NCBI RefSeq assembly: GCF_900109575.1
Contig: NZ_FOAF01000001.1
Span: 124,001 to 188,000 of the forward strand
DNA length: 64,000 nucleotides
Direction of reading: 5' to 3'
Origin: Olivibacter domesticus
Lineage (GTDB): Bacteria > Bacteroidota > Bacteroidia > Sphingobacteriales > Sphingobacteriaceae
Part shown: positions 43,986 to 52,053 of the stretch, piece after piece
How the letters are laid out: every line of letters begins with the position of its first letter
How positions within the stretch are numbered: position 1 is the stretch's first letter
The notes under the pieces: generated by a model
What the model was told of the DNA's origin: nothing
Database searches by the model: none
What the model saw: only the letters and a program-made list of their open reading frames with translations
Translations under genes and position numbers: made by a program

Positions 43986-44258
43986 TTGCAATCGAACCCC
44001 AGCAGAGATTTACCAAATAATTTAGGCGGAGCCATTGCTTTAGGTTTTGGAGATGAGCAATCAGCTTATTGGGGTACTATTGCAAATGATTGTATAACGG
44101 CACTAGTAGCAGGTGGAATTTACGACTCAGCCGAGGCAGCTGTTTTGGCTCTTAAGAATAGTAACTATCTTGGCGCTGTGAAAAACGGGTATGAAGCCTA
44201 TAACGGTACTGATGATGCAATTAAATACTTTACTGAATATAAAAGTACGCATCAGTAG
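43986..44258 (+). CDS. Unrecognised protein fragment, possible C-terminal domain
   Basis: This 90-residue frame lacks an ATG (it could start at TTG 43986). It begins 10 bp after the stop of the glycosidase fragment, so its 5' end is probably missing. The sequence (DLPNNLGGAIALGFGDEQSA, then YWGTIANDCITALVAGGIYD) is Ala-rich and helical. I do not recognise a family. It may be the tail of a polymorphic toxin or secreted protein whose partner genes follow at 44280. That is a guess from position. Confidence 0.35.
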   Translation: MQSNPSRDLPNNLGGAIALGFGDEQSAYWGTIANDCITALVAGGIYDSAEAAVLALKNSNYLGAVKNGYEAYNGTDDAIKYFTEYKSTHQ

Positions 44259-44279
44259 TTGGGATTCTTTAAAAAAGCA

Positions 44280-44783
44280 ATGACATACACATTAAACGAA
44301 GAAGGAATAAAATACTTAAATAAACAGGTTAAAGTGATGCGCAACGGGTGGTATTATTACCTGCCCCTTGCGCTTTTCCTTTATACAACTGCGATAATTG
44401 ATAGATGGGATGGGAACTTTGTTAAACATATTATAATTGGCTCACTAACAATGGGGCTTACATTGGTCTATCTATTCATAATTCTTCCGATTAAAAGAGT
44501 TAAGGTTATGAATAACATCGTTGAAAATTTAACAATAAATGAAGATTATATTTCTCTTCAGACGTTTGGCATTTTTTGGAAAAAACCACAAGTGATTCAA
44601 ATAGCGCTAAAAGATTTTCATATTTTTGAACATGCGACAGAAAAAGGTCGCAATCTTTTTGAATTAAGCTCAACATATCGCATACATGACATCCCAACAG
44701 CAGAGCAATACTATTTGGCACCCCAATATATAGCTAGTTGGGATGATTTGTACGAAAAGTTAACCGAACTAAAATATCAATGA
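44280..44783 (+). CDS. Two-helix membrane protein with YcxB/PH-like domain
   Basis: With ATG at 44280 it has 167 residues. Two transmembrane helices (YYYLPLALFLYTTAIID and HIIIGSLTMGLTLVYLFIIL) lie at about 27-75. A C-terminal beta-rich domain follows (VENLTINEDYISLQTFGIFW, then KPQVIQIALKDFHIFE), like YcxB/bacterial PH domains. Such proteins can be immunity partners of small toxins, but no function is proven. Its stop overlaps the next ATG (ATGA). A second copy at 27595-29157 has lost its middle. Confidence 0.6.
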   Translation: MTYTLNEEGIKYLNKQVKVMRNGWYYYLPLALFLYTTAIIDRWDGNFVKHIIIGSLTMGLTLVYLFIILPIKRVKVMNNIVENLTINEDYISLQTFGIFWKKPQVIQIALKDFHIFEHATEKGRNLFELSSTYRIHDIPTAEQYYLAPQYIASWDDLYEKLTELKYQ

Positions 44784-44947
44784 AAAAAACTACAATCATT
44801 ATTGCCTTATTGATAGGGCTTGCAATAACTGCTTTTCAATTATACAACATAAACCACCGGTTTGGACAAGTAGAGATTCTCACCTTAATATTTTTAACGA
44901 TTCTAATTGGTATTATCATGTTTTTTGTCTTACGGAAGAAGAGCTAA
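44780..44947 (+). CDS. Small two-helix membrane protein (paralogue of 29154-29339)
   Basis: This 55-residue protein (MKKTTIIIALLIGLAITAFQ start) has two membrane helices and ends FFVLRKKS. It overlaps the PH-like gene by 4 bp, so the pair is coupled. The paralogue at 29154 has one T fewer in a T-run near the end and therefore a different tail. Confidence 0.6.
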   Translation: MKKTTIIIALLIGLAITAFQLYNINHRFGQVEILTLIFLTILIGIIMFFVLRKKS

Positions 44948-45025
44948 ATGATGAGTTTTTACTAAAAATATTAGCCGAGTTAATAGATTTTCAGTATCTT
45001 TACAAAAACCAAAATCTATTAACCA

Positions 45026-45889
45026 ATGACAAAAGAGACCTATCCCCAACCAGGAAAGTTTATTGATCCATTGAGCGACTATGGCTTCCGGCATTATTTC
45101 GGAAGTGAGCCCAACAAAGAAATACTGATTGAATTTCTGAATGATCTTTTTGAAGGCGAAAGGTGTATTGAAGACTTGGAATACGGCCCGACTGAGCATG
45201 ATGGAGATGATACATCGGATAAAAGAGTAATCTTCGATCTGCATTGCCGGGGGAGCAATGGCGAGTACTTCATAATCGAAATGCAACGTATCCGACAAGA
45301 GTATTTTAAAGACAGAGCTCTGTATTACACCTCCCGTTTGATTCAACGTCAATTACCAAAGGGAAAAGCTTTCAATAGCTATCAGCTTCCAGAAGTTTTT
45401 CTGATTGCTCTGCTTGAGTTTCATATGGATGAAGCGCAGAAAAAGCATTATTTCCATGATATAGCCCTTTGCAATAAAAGTACAGGAGAAATTTTTTACA
45501 AAAAACTGGGCTTTAAATTCATAGAGTTACCTAATTTTGTAAAAGAAGAAGAGGAACTGGAAAGTGAAAGGGATAAATGGTTCTATCTGCTCAAACACAT
45601 GAGCAATATGGATAAGGTTCCCAAATTTTTGGATAAGCGCGTCTTTAAGCTTATCTTTAAGATAGGAGAAGTGTCAAAATTGAAAAAGGAGGAACGTATG
45701 GCGTACGAAGCAAGCCTAAAGGCGAAATGGGATACCCAGAATGCTTTTGATACAATTAGAAAAGAAGAACGGGCCAGAGCAGAACGAGAAAAGCTAGACT
45801 CTGCAAAATTATTAAAGCAGTCTGGAGTTGCTAATCATTTAATAGCTGAGAGTTTAAAGCTTCCTTTAGAGGTAGTAGAAAAACTATAA
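45026..45889 (+). CDS. Rpn-family PD-(D/E)XK nuclease/transposase-like protein, copy B
   Basis: This 287-residue protein is very close to the one at 29400. It has the same start (PGKFIDPLSDYGFRHYFGSE), nuclease core (VIFDLHCRGSNGEYFIIEMQ) and internal LYYTSRLIQRQLPKGKAFNS. The C-terminal coiled segment is shorter and different (TIRKEERARAEREKLDSA). The D...ExQ residues are intact in both. Module order (PH-like gene, small membrane gene, Rpn, terminator, family 1 repeat) is the same in both places, so this is a duplicated unit. Confidence 0.85.
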   Translation: MTKETYPQPGKFIDPLSDYGFRHYFGSEPNKEILIEFLNDLFEGERCIEDLEYGPTEHDGDDTSDKRVIFDLHCRGSNGEYFIIEMQRIRQEYFKDRALYYTSRLIQRQLPKGKAFNSYQLPEVFLIALLEFHMDEAQKKHYFHDIALCNKSTGEIFYKKLGFKFIELPNFVKEEEELESERDKWFYLLKHMSNMDKVPKFLDKRVFKLIFKIGEVSKLKKEERMAYEASLKAKWDTQNAFDTIRKEERARAEREKLDSAKLLKQSGVANHLIAESLKLPLEVVEKL

Positions 45890-45908
45890 AGTTAATCGGT
45901 ATACGAAT

Positions 45909-45944
45909 AAAAAAGCCATGCATTTTTAAATGCATGGCTTTTTT
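45909..45944 (+). terminator. Rho-independent terminator of Rpn copy B
   Basis: AAAAGCCATGCATTT and AAATGCATGGCTTTT are perfect complements around TT, with further Ts. It is the same hairpin type as at 13868 and 30304. Confidence 0.9.
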
Positions 45945-46190
45945 ATTATAGGGTCACTGGCAAGTCAAACGGGGCTCCTGCGCATTCGAACAAAACGACC
46001 TTTTAGAATGAGCGTGAAGAAAATTCAGTTAGCGGTAAAGATTGAAGGGCTGTGAAGAAGCGAAGAGAGGGTAGTGGGGAGAGCGGCTCCACAGAATTGC
46101 GGGTAAGGAACTGAATTTTTAGCGAGGGCTAGACAGTCTTGGGTTTTGATTACTTTGGGCCAAACAAAGTAATATATAAATTCCCACTAT
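45945..46190. repeat. Dispersed structured repeat, family 1, copy 6 (type B)
   Basis: Outer arms GAAAATTCAGTT (46019-46030) and AACTGAATTTTT (46109-46120) pair over 11 bp plus a G-T. The inner CTGTG...CACAG pair is kept. The 3' hairpin (ATTACTTTGGG / CAAAGTAAT) matches that of copy 2. It joins family 2 directly at about 46190. Confidence 0.75.
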
Positions 46191-46450
46191 TTCACACAAT
46201 TTCTTGCAAATAATAAAACTCTTAATTACATTAGCATTGTCAAACTAAAACAATTAACCAAACCAGAAAAATCAAAAATATATAAGTAAACAAGTCGAAG
46301 GGAATCTCTTTCATTAAGGTAGAGATGCGACCTCGAAATTTTCGGATAGTAGAGGCTAAGTAAATGCAGAACCTTTCAAAGAAGATTTCCAGTCGCGAGT
46401 TTTGGTTTCTTTTGGCGATCCAAAAGAAAAAATAAAGAGTCAAACTAAAA
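46191..46450. repeat. Dispersed structured repeat, family 2, copy 3
   Basis: This is the longest copy. AAGTCGAAGGGA and GCGACCTCGAAATTTTCG flank a stem made of ATCTCT (46304-46309) and AGAGAT (46321-46326). It continues with GGCTAAGTAAATGCAGAACC, GTCGCGAGTTTTGG and a TTTCTTTTGG/CCAAAAGAAA hairpin near 46410-46433. A partial second start (TCAAACTAAAACATTTAACC) follows at 46441. Confidence 0.7.
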
Positions 46451-46556
46451 CATTTAACCAAACCATAAAAATCAAAGAAAGCACGATCAACAATCTTGGG
46501 GAGGTCTTTTATCTATTTACTGATGTAGATAATGAAATGGACTTAAAAAAATAATT

Positions 46557-46604
46557 AACAAAAAAACCAATAACCAATAACAAACAACCAATAACTAAAT
46601 AAAA
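46557..46604. repeat. Short AACCAATAAC-type tandem repeats
   Basis: ACCAATAACCAATAAC and ACAACCAATAACTAAA are direct imperfect repeats of a 10-bp unit. Similar units occur near 43690 and 47058. The stretch 46605-46694 holds no other feature. Confidence 0.5.
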
Positions 46605-46694
46605 GACCAAACAATTACCTATACCATACCTGAGCCGTTTCCCGATTTTATAGCATTAATCATAAAGTAGTTGCGTCAATTAACAATCTAATAC

Positions 46695-46994
46695 ATGTCA
46701 ACGCTACACCAAACGAAAGGCCGTTCGCCTGTTCAACAAATATTGGTACAACTAAAAGTGTACCTATTGCTAAGCTTCATTGTCTTAGCGAGTCTCCTGC
46801 CCAACCTGGGTATGGCAGCTATACCTGTTTCCACTAACCTTGTCGTAAATAAAGAAACCGTCGTATATATTACCCGAACAGGAGAGAAGTACCATCAAAG
46901 CGGCTGTCGATATTTAAGCAAGAGCAAGATAGAAGTTAGCAAGAAAGAAGCAGTAAAGAACGGTTATGCCGCCTGTAAAGTATGTAAACCTTAA
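46695..46994 (+). CDS. Secreted/membrane-anchored Ada-type zinc-binding domain protein
   Basis: This 99-residue protein has an N-terminal hydrophobic segment (VYLLLSFIVLASLLPNLGMA) and a C-terminal motif VYITRTGEKYHQSGCRYLSK, ending GYAACKVCKP. The motif Y.xxGCRYL...A...GY.aCkvCkP is typical of small proteins with an Ada-like metal-binding domain, with one Cys in CRYL and two in CKVC. In nuclease-linked relatives it is found near the competence protein ComEC or in secreted nucleases. The function here is unknown. Confidence 0.7.
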   Translation: MSTLHQTKGRSPVQQILVQLKVYLLLSFIVLASLLPNLGMAAIPVSTNLVVNKETVVYITRTGEKYHQSGCRYLSKSKIEVSKKEAVKNGYAACKVCKP

Positions 46995-47204
46995 AGAAAA
47001 ATGTGAATTGAAAAATAAGATCAAATAGAAGTAAATCGAGGGAATGTGCGTCGGAACCAATAACTAATAGACGAAAAGTGTGTACTGGCCACTGTGCGTC
47101 TCGCAACTCACAACTGGCAACTCACAACTAATCAATATGACTACGGGAACCCGTAAAAAAGTGAGAAGTTTTGTGTTTAACTATGCGATAAAATAAAACA
47201 AAAA

Positions 47205-47407
47205 GCACGGAAACAAAATAGCTCGAAGGAACAAGCCTTTAATAAGAAAAAAGGCGACCTAGAAATTTTCGGATAGCAGAGGCTAAGTAAATGCAGAACC
47301 TTTCAAAGAAGATTTTTTATTGTCTTGTTTGTTTTTATAGGCAATAAAGCTTGCTAAAGCAGGTCCAGTCGCGAGCTTTTGTTTCTTTTGGCGGACAAAA
47401 GAAAAAT
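47205..47407. repeat. Dispersed structured repeat, family 2, copy 4
   Basis: GCTCGAAGGAACAA and GCGACCTAGAAATTTTCG flank the stem GCCTTT (47235-47240) and AAAGGC (47250-47255). The copy ends in a TTTCTTTTGG-CGGA-CAAAAGAAA hairpin that stops 10 bp before the ATG of the nuclease gene. The 46995-47204 gap holds nothing recognised. Confidence 0.7.
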
Positions 47408-47416
47408 AAAAAAATT

Positions 47417-48475
47417 ATGGACTTCAAAGATGAAATTCAACAATTTGCCAAACGGGTAGACCGTTTGCTACCGCAGATCAAAACGGAGGAAGCCACTAAG
47501 ACCTCCCTCATTATGCCCTTTCTGCGTATCCTCGGGTATGACGTGTTCGATCCATTCGAGGTACAGCCGGAGTTTATAGCCGATATAGGCATTAAGAAAG
47601 GGGAGAAGGTAGACTACGCCATCCTGAAAGATGAGAAACCCATCATACTCATCGAGTGTAAGCACTATGCCGATGGGCTCGATCCGCACAATTCGCAGTT
47701 GTTCCGTTATTTCCATACCACGGAAGCAAAATTCAGTTTACTCACCAATGGCTTGGAGTATCGCTTTTATACCGACCTGGTATCACCCAATAAGATGGAC
47801 GAGAAACCATTCTTTGAGTTTAAGATTACCGAGATGCGCGATAATGAGATAGCCGAACTCCGTAAATTCCATAAATCCGTTTTTGATCTGGAGAGCATCT
47901 CCAATACCGCAAGCGATCTGAAGTATTTCAATGAAATCAAGATTCTGATCAATGCAGAGATGTATAATCCGAAGGAAGAATTCGTTCGGTATTTTGCGAA
48001 GCAGGTTCATCAATGTATAGTAACGGCAAAAGTGCTCGATCAGTTTACCGCATTAACCAAAAGAGTATTCAGCCAGATCGTGAACGATCAGATCAGCGAA
48101 AGGCTCAAAAGCGCTTTAAAGAAAGAAACAGAATCGGCGGCAGAAACTACGCCAGCTCCGGTAGAAGCAGAATCTTTAGTGATTACCTCGCAGGATGAGA
48201 TCGATGCCTACCTCATTATCAAATCCATTTTGCGCAAAGATGTTGAAGTAGGGCGAATCTATATGCGTGATACGCAATCTTACTGTGGCGTACTGTTGGA
48301 TGATAATAACCGGAAACCGATATGCCGTTTTTACTTTACCGCTAATCGGTTAAGAATCGGATTGTTTGATAGGGATAAGAAAGAAATCAAGCATGATATC
48401 GTGCGTTTGGATGATATTTATAATTTCTCGGAAGATATTGCACTGAGTATCGGATATTATGAGAAGGCGGCTTGA
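47417..48475 (+). CDS. HsdR_N-type PD-(D/E)XK nuclease-like protein
   Basis: I chose ATG 47417 (MDFKDEIQQFAKRVDRLLPQ) because the longer frame upstream is repeat sequence. The protein has 352 residues. A type I restriction enzyme R N-terminal-like nuclease core reads KTSLIMPFLRILGYDVFDP, then EKVDYAILKDEKPIILIECK (D...ExK) and YFHTTEAKFSLLTNGLEYRF. The C-terminal half has a helical region and a small beta-rich domain (VGRIYMRDTQSYCGVLLDD). Helicase and methylase genes are absent, so it is not a full type I system. It stands 75 bp before the nucleotide-centred operon and could be its effector. That link is inferred. Confidence 0.85.
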   Translation: MDFKDEIQQFAKRVDRLLPQIKTEEATKTSLIMPFLRILGYDVFDPFEVQPEFIADIGIKKGEKVDYAILKDEKPIILIECKHYADGLDPHNSQLFRYFHTTEAKFSLLTNGLEYRFYTDLVSPNKMDEKPFFEFKITEMRDNEIAELRKFHKSVFDLESISNTASDLKYFNEIKILINAEMYNPKEEFVRYFAKQVHQCIVTAKVLDQFTALTKRVFSQIVNDQISERLKSALKKETESAAETTPAPVEAESLVITSQDEIDAYLIIKSILRKDVEVGRIYMRDTQSYCGVLLDDNNRKPICRFYFTANRLRIGLFDRDKKEIKHDIVRLDDIYNFSEDIALSIGYYEKAA

Positions 48476-48549
48476 GAGCTGGAACTGTAATAAAACGAAA
48501 CGCAAATAACTTAAAAATCAATTAGCTATTCAATATAAAATTAACAATT

Positions 48550-48870
48550 ATGTCAGGGAGTTCAAATAATTATAGCCCATCATTTAAGAATACCAAGGAG
48601 GTCTCCTGTGAAGTGTTCTCTTTCAAGACAAAAATAGCCTCACCTAATCCAGATGTACTAGCTAAATGCGTCATCGGAGATGAATTAATACTTGTATTTA
48701 ACGATTCGAATGCTTTCTTACTGTATACAAATGATGAAGAATATGCAGGTGGTATTGTTTCTTCCTATCGGGATAAACTTCTTAGTTGCATTAATGAAGG
48801 TTTCGTGTATAAAGCAACTATCCTAAAAATTGAAGGTGCCAATTGTGAAATTAGAATTTTAGCAAAATGA
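48550..48870 (+). CDS. Small HIRAN-like protein, first gene of the nucleotide-centred operon
   Basis: This 106-residue protein is not firmly assigned. The order of blocks VLAKCVIGDELILVFNDSNA, YTNDEEYAGGIVSSYRDKLL and NEGFVYKATILKIEGANCEI resembles a HIRAN domain (GD.l.L...n...v....g...G.i.......L...i..G....a.i..i). HIRAN domains bind DNA ends and often join nuclease or helicase systems. Its stop codon overlaps the start of the next gene by 4 bp (ATGA), so it is the first member of the coupled operon. Confidence 0.5.
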   Translation: MSGSSNNYSPSFKNTKEVSCEVFSFKTKIASPNPDVLAKCVIGDELILVFNDSNAFLLYTNDEEYAGGIVSSYRDKLLSCINEGFVYKATILKIEGANCEIRILAK

Positions 48871-50084
48871 TAAATGTAGTAGGAAGTGTTTACTATGAAA
48901 AATGTTTCGAACCGTTTGTTGAGGAAATTTATGGATCAGGACTGCGGGCATGTACTGCTATTAATGGTATAGATGTCAAGGTTGATGTTAAGTTGTTCAC
49001 TTTTGGAGATTTAGAGATTAATACATATTTAGAACAGGTCAAGAGCTTTAATGAAAATTTCTCGTATTACATTGAGCCCATAAATAATAGCCTATGTTTT
49101 TACTATGATTATCCTTTGTCAGAGCCTCGGATAAATCCTCGTTTGGATACCCTAAAAATTCCTCAGAAATCCTTATCGATTAATGGGGGAAATGTACTAC
49201 AGTACGGATTTGTTGAAGGTTTAGCTCGGGTTGACGGCAATAAGGTAGTGTATGATCCTCAATCTCCCATAAACCCCAAAAGTTTTAAGGCTAGTGGTTC
49301 TATTGCAAAAGAACTGGCAATAGTTGCAAATTTTTCGGAAGCAAAACATCTAGCTGGGTCAGAGAATTTAAATGAGATAAAACACTATTTTTTTTATAAA
49401 GAACAAGCGGATATTCTAGTCTTAAAATTAGGAGCTAAAGGTGCTTTAGTCTGTCTAAGCGAATCGGATAAAGAAAATGTTGTTCCCGTATATAAGACTG
49501 ACAATGTTTATTCCATTGGTTCTGGAGACGTCTTCTCCGCCTTATTTGCTTACCACTGGTTTAACGGAGCGGCACCTTTGGAATCGGCGAAACTAGCATC
49601 TTTTGCTACAGCTGAGTATTGTAATAGTGGTCAATATAGTTTTAGTCGATGTATAGATAGAACAAGGTTTAGTCCACTTATAATTAAAAAGGATTTTCCG
49701 AAAAAAATCTATTTAGCCGGTCCATTCTTTACAATGTCGGAACGGTGGTTAGTTCAACAGATAAAAATGTCACTTGAGGATTTTGGATTGGAAGTTTTTT
49801 CTCCCTGGCATGATGTCGGTTATGGCCCTTCCACTGATGTGGTTTCAAAGGATTTGGAGGCTATTATTAATTGTAATCTTGTTTTTGCTTTAGTCGATGG
49901 ACTTGACTCCGGGACTATGTTTGAGATTGGTTATGCTTCCAGCTTAAACAAACCAATAATATGTTTCGTGCAAAATGAGAGACTAGAAGATTTAACTATG
50001 CTGACTGGGTCAAACTGTTTATTGGTAAATGATATAACGACAGCTATTTATAAAGCATATTGGAAACTTGCAGAAAATGAGTAA
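48867..50084 (+). CDS. PfkB-type kinase fused to nucleoside 2-deoxyribosyltransferase
   Basis: This 405-residue two-domain protein starts with a PfkB/ribokinase-like part (residues 1-270), with IGSGDVFSALFAYHWF at 217-232. It carries the GxGD anion hole and base (D221). Then comes a nucleoside 2-deoxyribosyltransferase domain (280-405): IYLAGPFFTMSERWL, FSPWHDVGYGP, DLEAIINCNLVFALVD and DSGTMFEIGYA, with the probable nucleophile Glu353. The first domain would phosphorylate a sugar or nucleoside, and the second swaps bases on deoxyribose. The fusion suggests that the two steps act on the same nucleotide. It overlaps the next gene by 8 bp. Confidence 0.85.
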   Translation: MINVVGSVYYEKCFEPFVEEIYGSGLRACTAINGIDVKVDVKLFTFGDLEINTYLEQVKSFNENFSYYIEPINNSLCFYYDYPLSEPRINPRLDTLKIPQKSLSINGGNVLQYGFVEGLARVDGNKVVYDPQSPINPKSFKASGSIAKELAIVANFSEAKHLAGSENLNEIKHYFFYKEQADILVLKLGAKGALVCLSESDKENVVPVYKTDNVYSIGSGDVFSALFAYHWFNGAAPLESAKLASFATAEYCNSGQYSFSRCIDRTRFSPLIIKKDFPKKIYLAGPFFTMSERWLVQQIKMSLEDFGLEVFSPWHDVGYGPSTDVVSKDLEAIINCNLVFALVDGLDSGTMFEIGYASSLNKPIICFVQNERLEDLTMLTGSNCLLVNDITTAIYKAYWKLAENE

Positions 50085-50670
50085 AGGCTTATTACTTTCG
50101 GGTGGATTAGATTCCATTTCATTGGCTTACATGGTTAGACCAGAGATAGCTTTCACTGTTGATTATGGGCAAAAACCAGCTCAAACTGAAATAAAGATTT
50201 CAGAAAATATCTGTAAGATACTTAAAATAAGGCACGAAGTTATTGTAGTAGATTGCTCTTCTCTGGGTAGTGGAGATTTAACGAATAATCCGTCATTAAA
50301 TACTTCGCCTTCATCTGAATGGTGGCCTTACCGCAATCAGCTTTTGGTTACTTTAGTTGCTATGCGAGCAATAAGTTTAAATGTTAGAGAATTATTGGTG
50401 GGATCCGTTAGATCGGACAATTTTCATAAGGATGGAACAATTCCGTTCTATCAAAAATTAGATTCTTTGATGCAGTATCAGGAAGGAAATATGAAGATTT
50501 TATACCCCGTCATAGATCTGTATACTCATGAACTTATAATTACTTCTGGGATTCCATTGGACATGATATTAATGGCACATTCCTGTCACACAAGTAATGA
50601 GCCATGTGGCTTTTGCCGAGGTTGCTTAAAATACTTAACCGTAAAACAGAAACTAAATATTGAAAATTGA
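50077..50670 (+). CDS. QueC-like 7-cyano-7-deazaguanine synthase homologue
   Basis: I chose ATG 50077 (MSKGLLLSGGLDSISLAYMV). The SGGLDS P-loop (PP-loop ATPase, residues 8-13) is intact. The C-terminal zinc site has four Cys in HSCHTSNEPCGFCRGC. GSVRSDNFHKDG and ILYPVIDLYTHEL fit QueC regions. At 197 residues it is slightly shorter than housekeeping QueC (about 220-230). QueC makes preQ0 through an adenylated intermediate. Homologues serve in defence systems (QatC in QatABCD, Cap9 in type IV CBASS). No queD, queE or queF genes are nearby, so it is likely specialised for this operon. Confidence 0.85.
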   Translation: MSKGLLLSGGLDSISLAYMVRPEIAFTVDYGQKPAQTEIKISENICKILKIRHEVIVVDCSSLGSGDLTNNPSLNTSPSSEWWPYRNQLLVTLVAMRAISLNVRELLVGSVRSDNFHKDGTIPFYQKLDSLMQYQEGNMKILYPVIDLYTHELIITSGIPLDMILMAHSCHTSNEPCGFCRGCLKYLTVKQKLNIEN

Positions 50671-50673
50671 ACA

Positions 50674-52053
50674 ATGATGAAAAATCAAATTTGGAAAAAA
50701 TTACTTAATCCAGCAAGATTAAGAACATCAGATAGGCAAAAGGAAAATGACCCGAGAAACGAGTTTGAAAGCGATTTTGGAAGAATAATTTTCAGCCCTG
50801 CCATTCGACGTATGCACGATAAAACCCAAGTGTTTCCGTTAACGGCTGATGATAATATTCATTCAAGGCTAACACATTCTTTGGAAGTAATGGCCATTGG
50901 CTATACTTTTGGTTTGAAGATTTGTGAAAATGCTGATTTTGTAAAGAGTACCGGTTATGATAAAAGCGAGTTGGAACGAATAATTTGCATTTTGCTGAAA
51001 AACTCGTGTTTAATCCATGATATAGGCAATCCTCCATTTGGTCATTTCGGAGAAGAGGTTATAAAAAATTATTTTAAAGAATACTTTTATAGCGCTAGTA
51101 ATACAAAAAACCTAAGTATAGACAAGGAACGACAAGAGGATTTTATTCTGTTTGATGGTAATGCTCAAGGATTCAGAATTTTGACGAAACTACAAGTACT
51201 GAATGATCCTTTCGGATTAAATTTAACGTACGGAACATTAGCTTCATTCTTAAAATATCCAAATTATGGTAATATTGAAGAGAAAATTCTATCAAAAAGT
51301 AAAAGAGGAGTTTTTCAATCTGAAGCTGAATACTTAAAAACAATATTTGTTGACTGCGGACTCCTTGTAGGAGAAGATTATATTCGGCATCCTTTAGCAT
51401 TTTTGATGGAGGCTGCGGATTCGATATGTTATTTGATAATGGATATTGAAGATGGGCTCAATAAAGGATGGTACGACTATGATGTTTTAGAGAGACAATT
51501 GAGTGTGCATTCTCAACTAAAAAATATATTCGATAGACTTAATGTTAAATACAGTAGTCCCACGGATATAATAAAAAAAATTGTTCAGTTCAGAATAGAT
51601 GTGATTGCTTTAATGGTTAAGGACGCGACAGATTTATTTTTAGCGAAAATAGATAATATATTAGAAGGAAAATATAATAGCGAACTTCTATTTGAAAGAC
51701 CTGATGCACCAGCACACACTTTAAAAAAATTTTGCAGCGAATTTATTATTTCGAATAGAGAAATTGTTTCGTTGGAAATAACTGGCCACTCAGTATTAAC
51801 TGGGTTATTGGATTATTATATTAAATTTGTGTTTCACGAAAATAAAAAATATCGAAAACGTGCCTTATCATTGATCTCGAAGAGTATTATAAGCGCGGTT
51901 CTATATGAAACGAATACGTTTGGAGAAGAAGGTGCTTTCGAAAGTTTAAGTGACTATAACAAACTGCAGGTTATCGTAGACTTTATAACGGGGATGACAG
52001 ATCAATTTGCTCTAGATCATTATCAAAAAATTAGTGGCCAAAAAATTATCTGA
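50674..52053 (+). CDS. HD-domain dNTP triphosphohydrolase-like protein
   Basis: This 459-residue protein matches the dGTPase/SAMHD1-like HD family. It begins RTSDRQKENDPRNEFESDFG and RIIFSPAIRRMHDKTQVFP, with HSRLTHSLEV (first His), CLIHDIGNPPFGHFGE (HD) and, later, the Asp in HPLAFLMEAADSICYLIMD. Such enzymes split dNTPs to nucleosides and triphosphate, and depletion of dNTPs is a known antiviral strategy. It starts 4 bp after the QueC-like gene and ends 20 bp inside the next gene. Confidence 0.85.
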   Translation: MMKNQIWKKLLNPARLRTSDRQKENDPRNEFESDFGRIIFSPAIRRMHDKTQVFPLTADDNIHSRLTHSLEVMAIGYTFGLKICENADFVKSTGYDKSELERIICILLKNSCLIHDIGNPPFGHFGEEVIKNYFKEYFYSASNTKNLSIDKERQEDFILFDGNAQGFRILTKLQVLNDPFGLNLTYGTLASFLKYPNYGNIEEKILSKSKRGVFQSEAEYLKTIFVDCGLLVGEDYIRHPLAFLMEAADSICYLIMDIEDGLNKGWYDYDVLERQLSVHSQLKNIFDRLNVKYSSPTDIIKKIVQFRIDVIALMVKDATDLFLAKIDNILEGKYNSELLFERPDAPAHTLKKFCSEFIISNREIVSLEITGHSVLTGLLDYYIKFVFHENKKYRKRALSLISKSIISAVLYETNTFGEEGAFESLSDYNKLQVIVDFITGMTDQFALDHYQKISGQKII

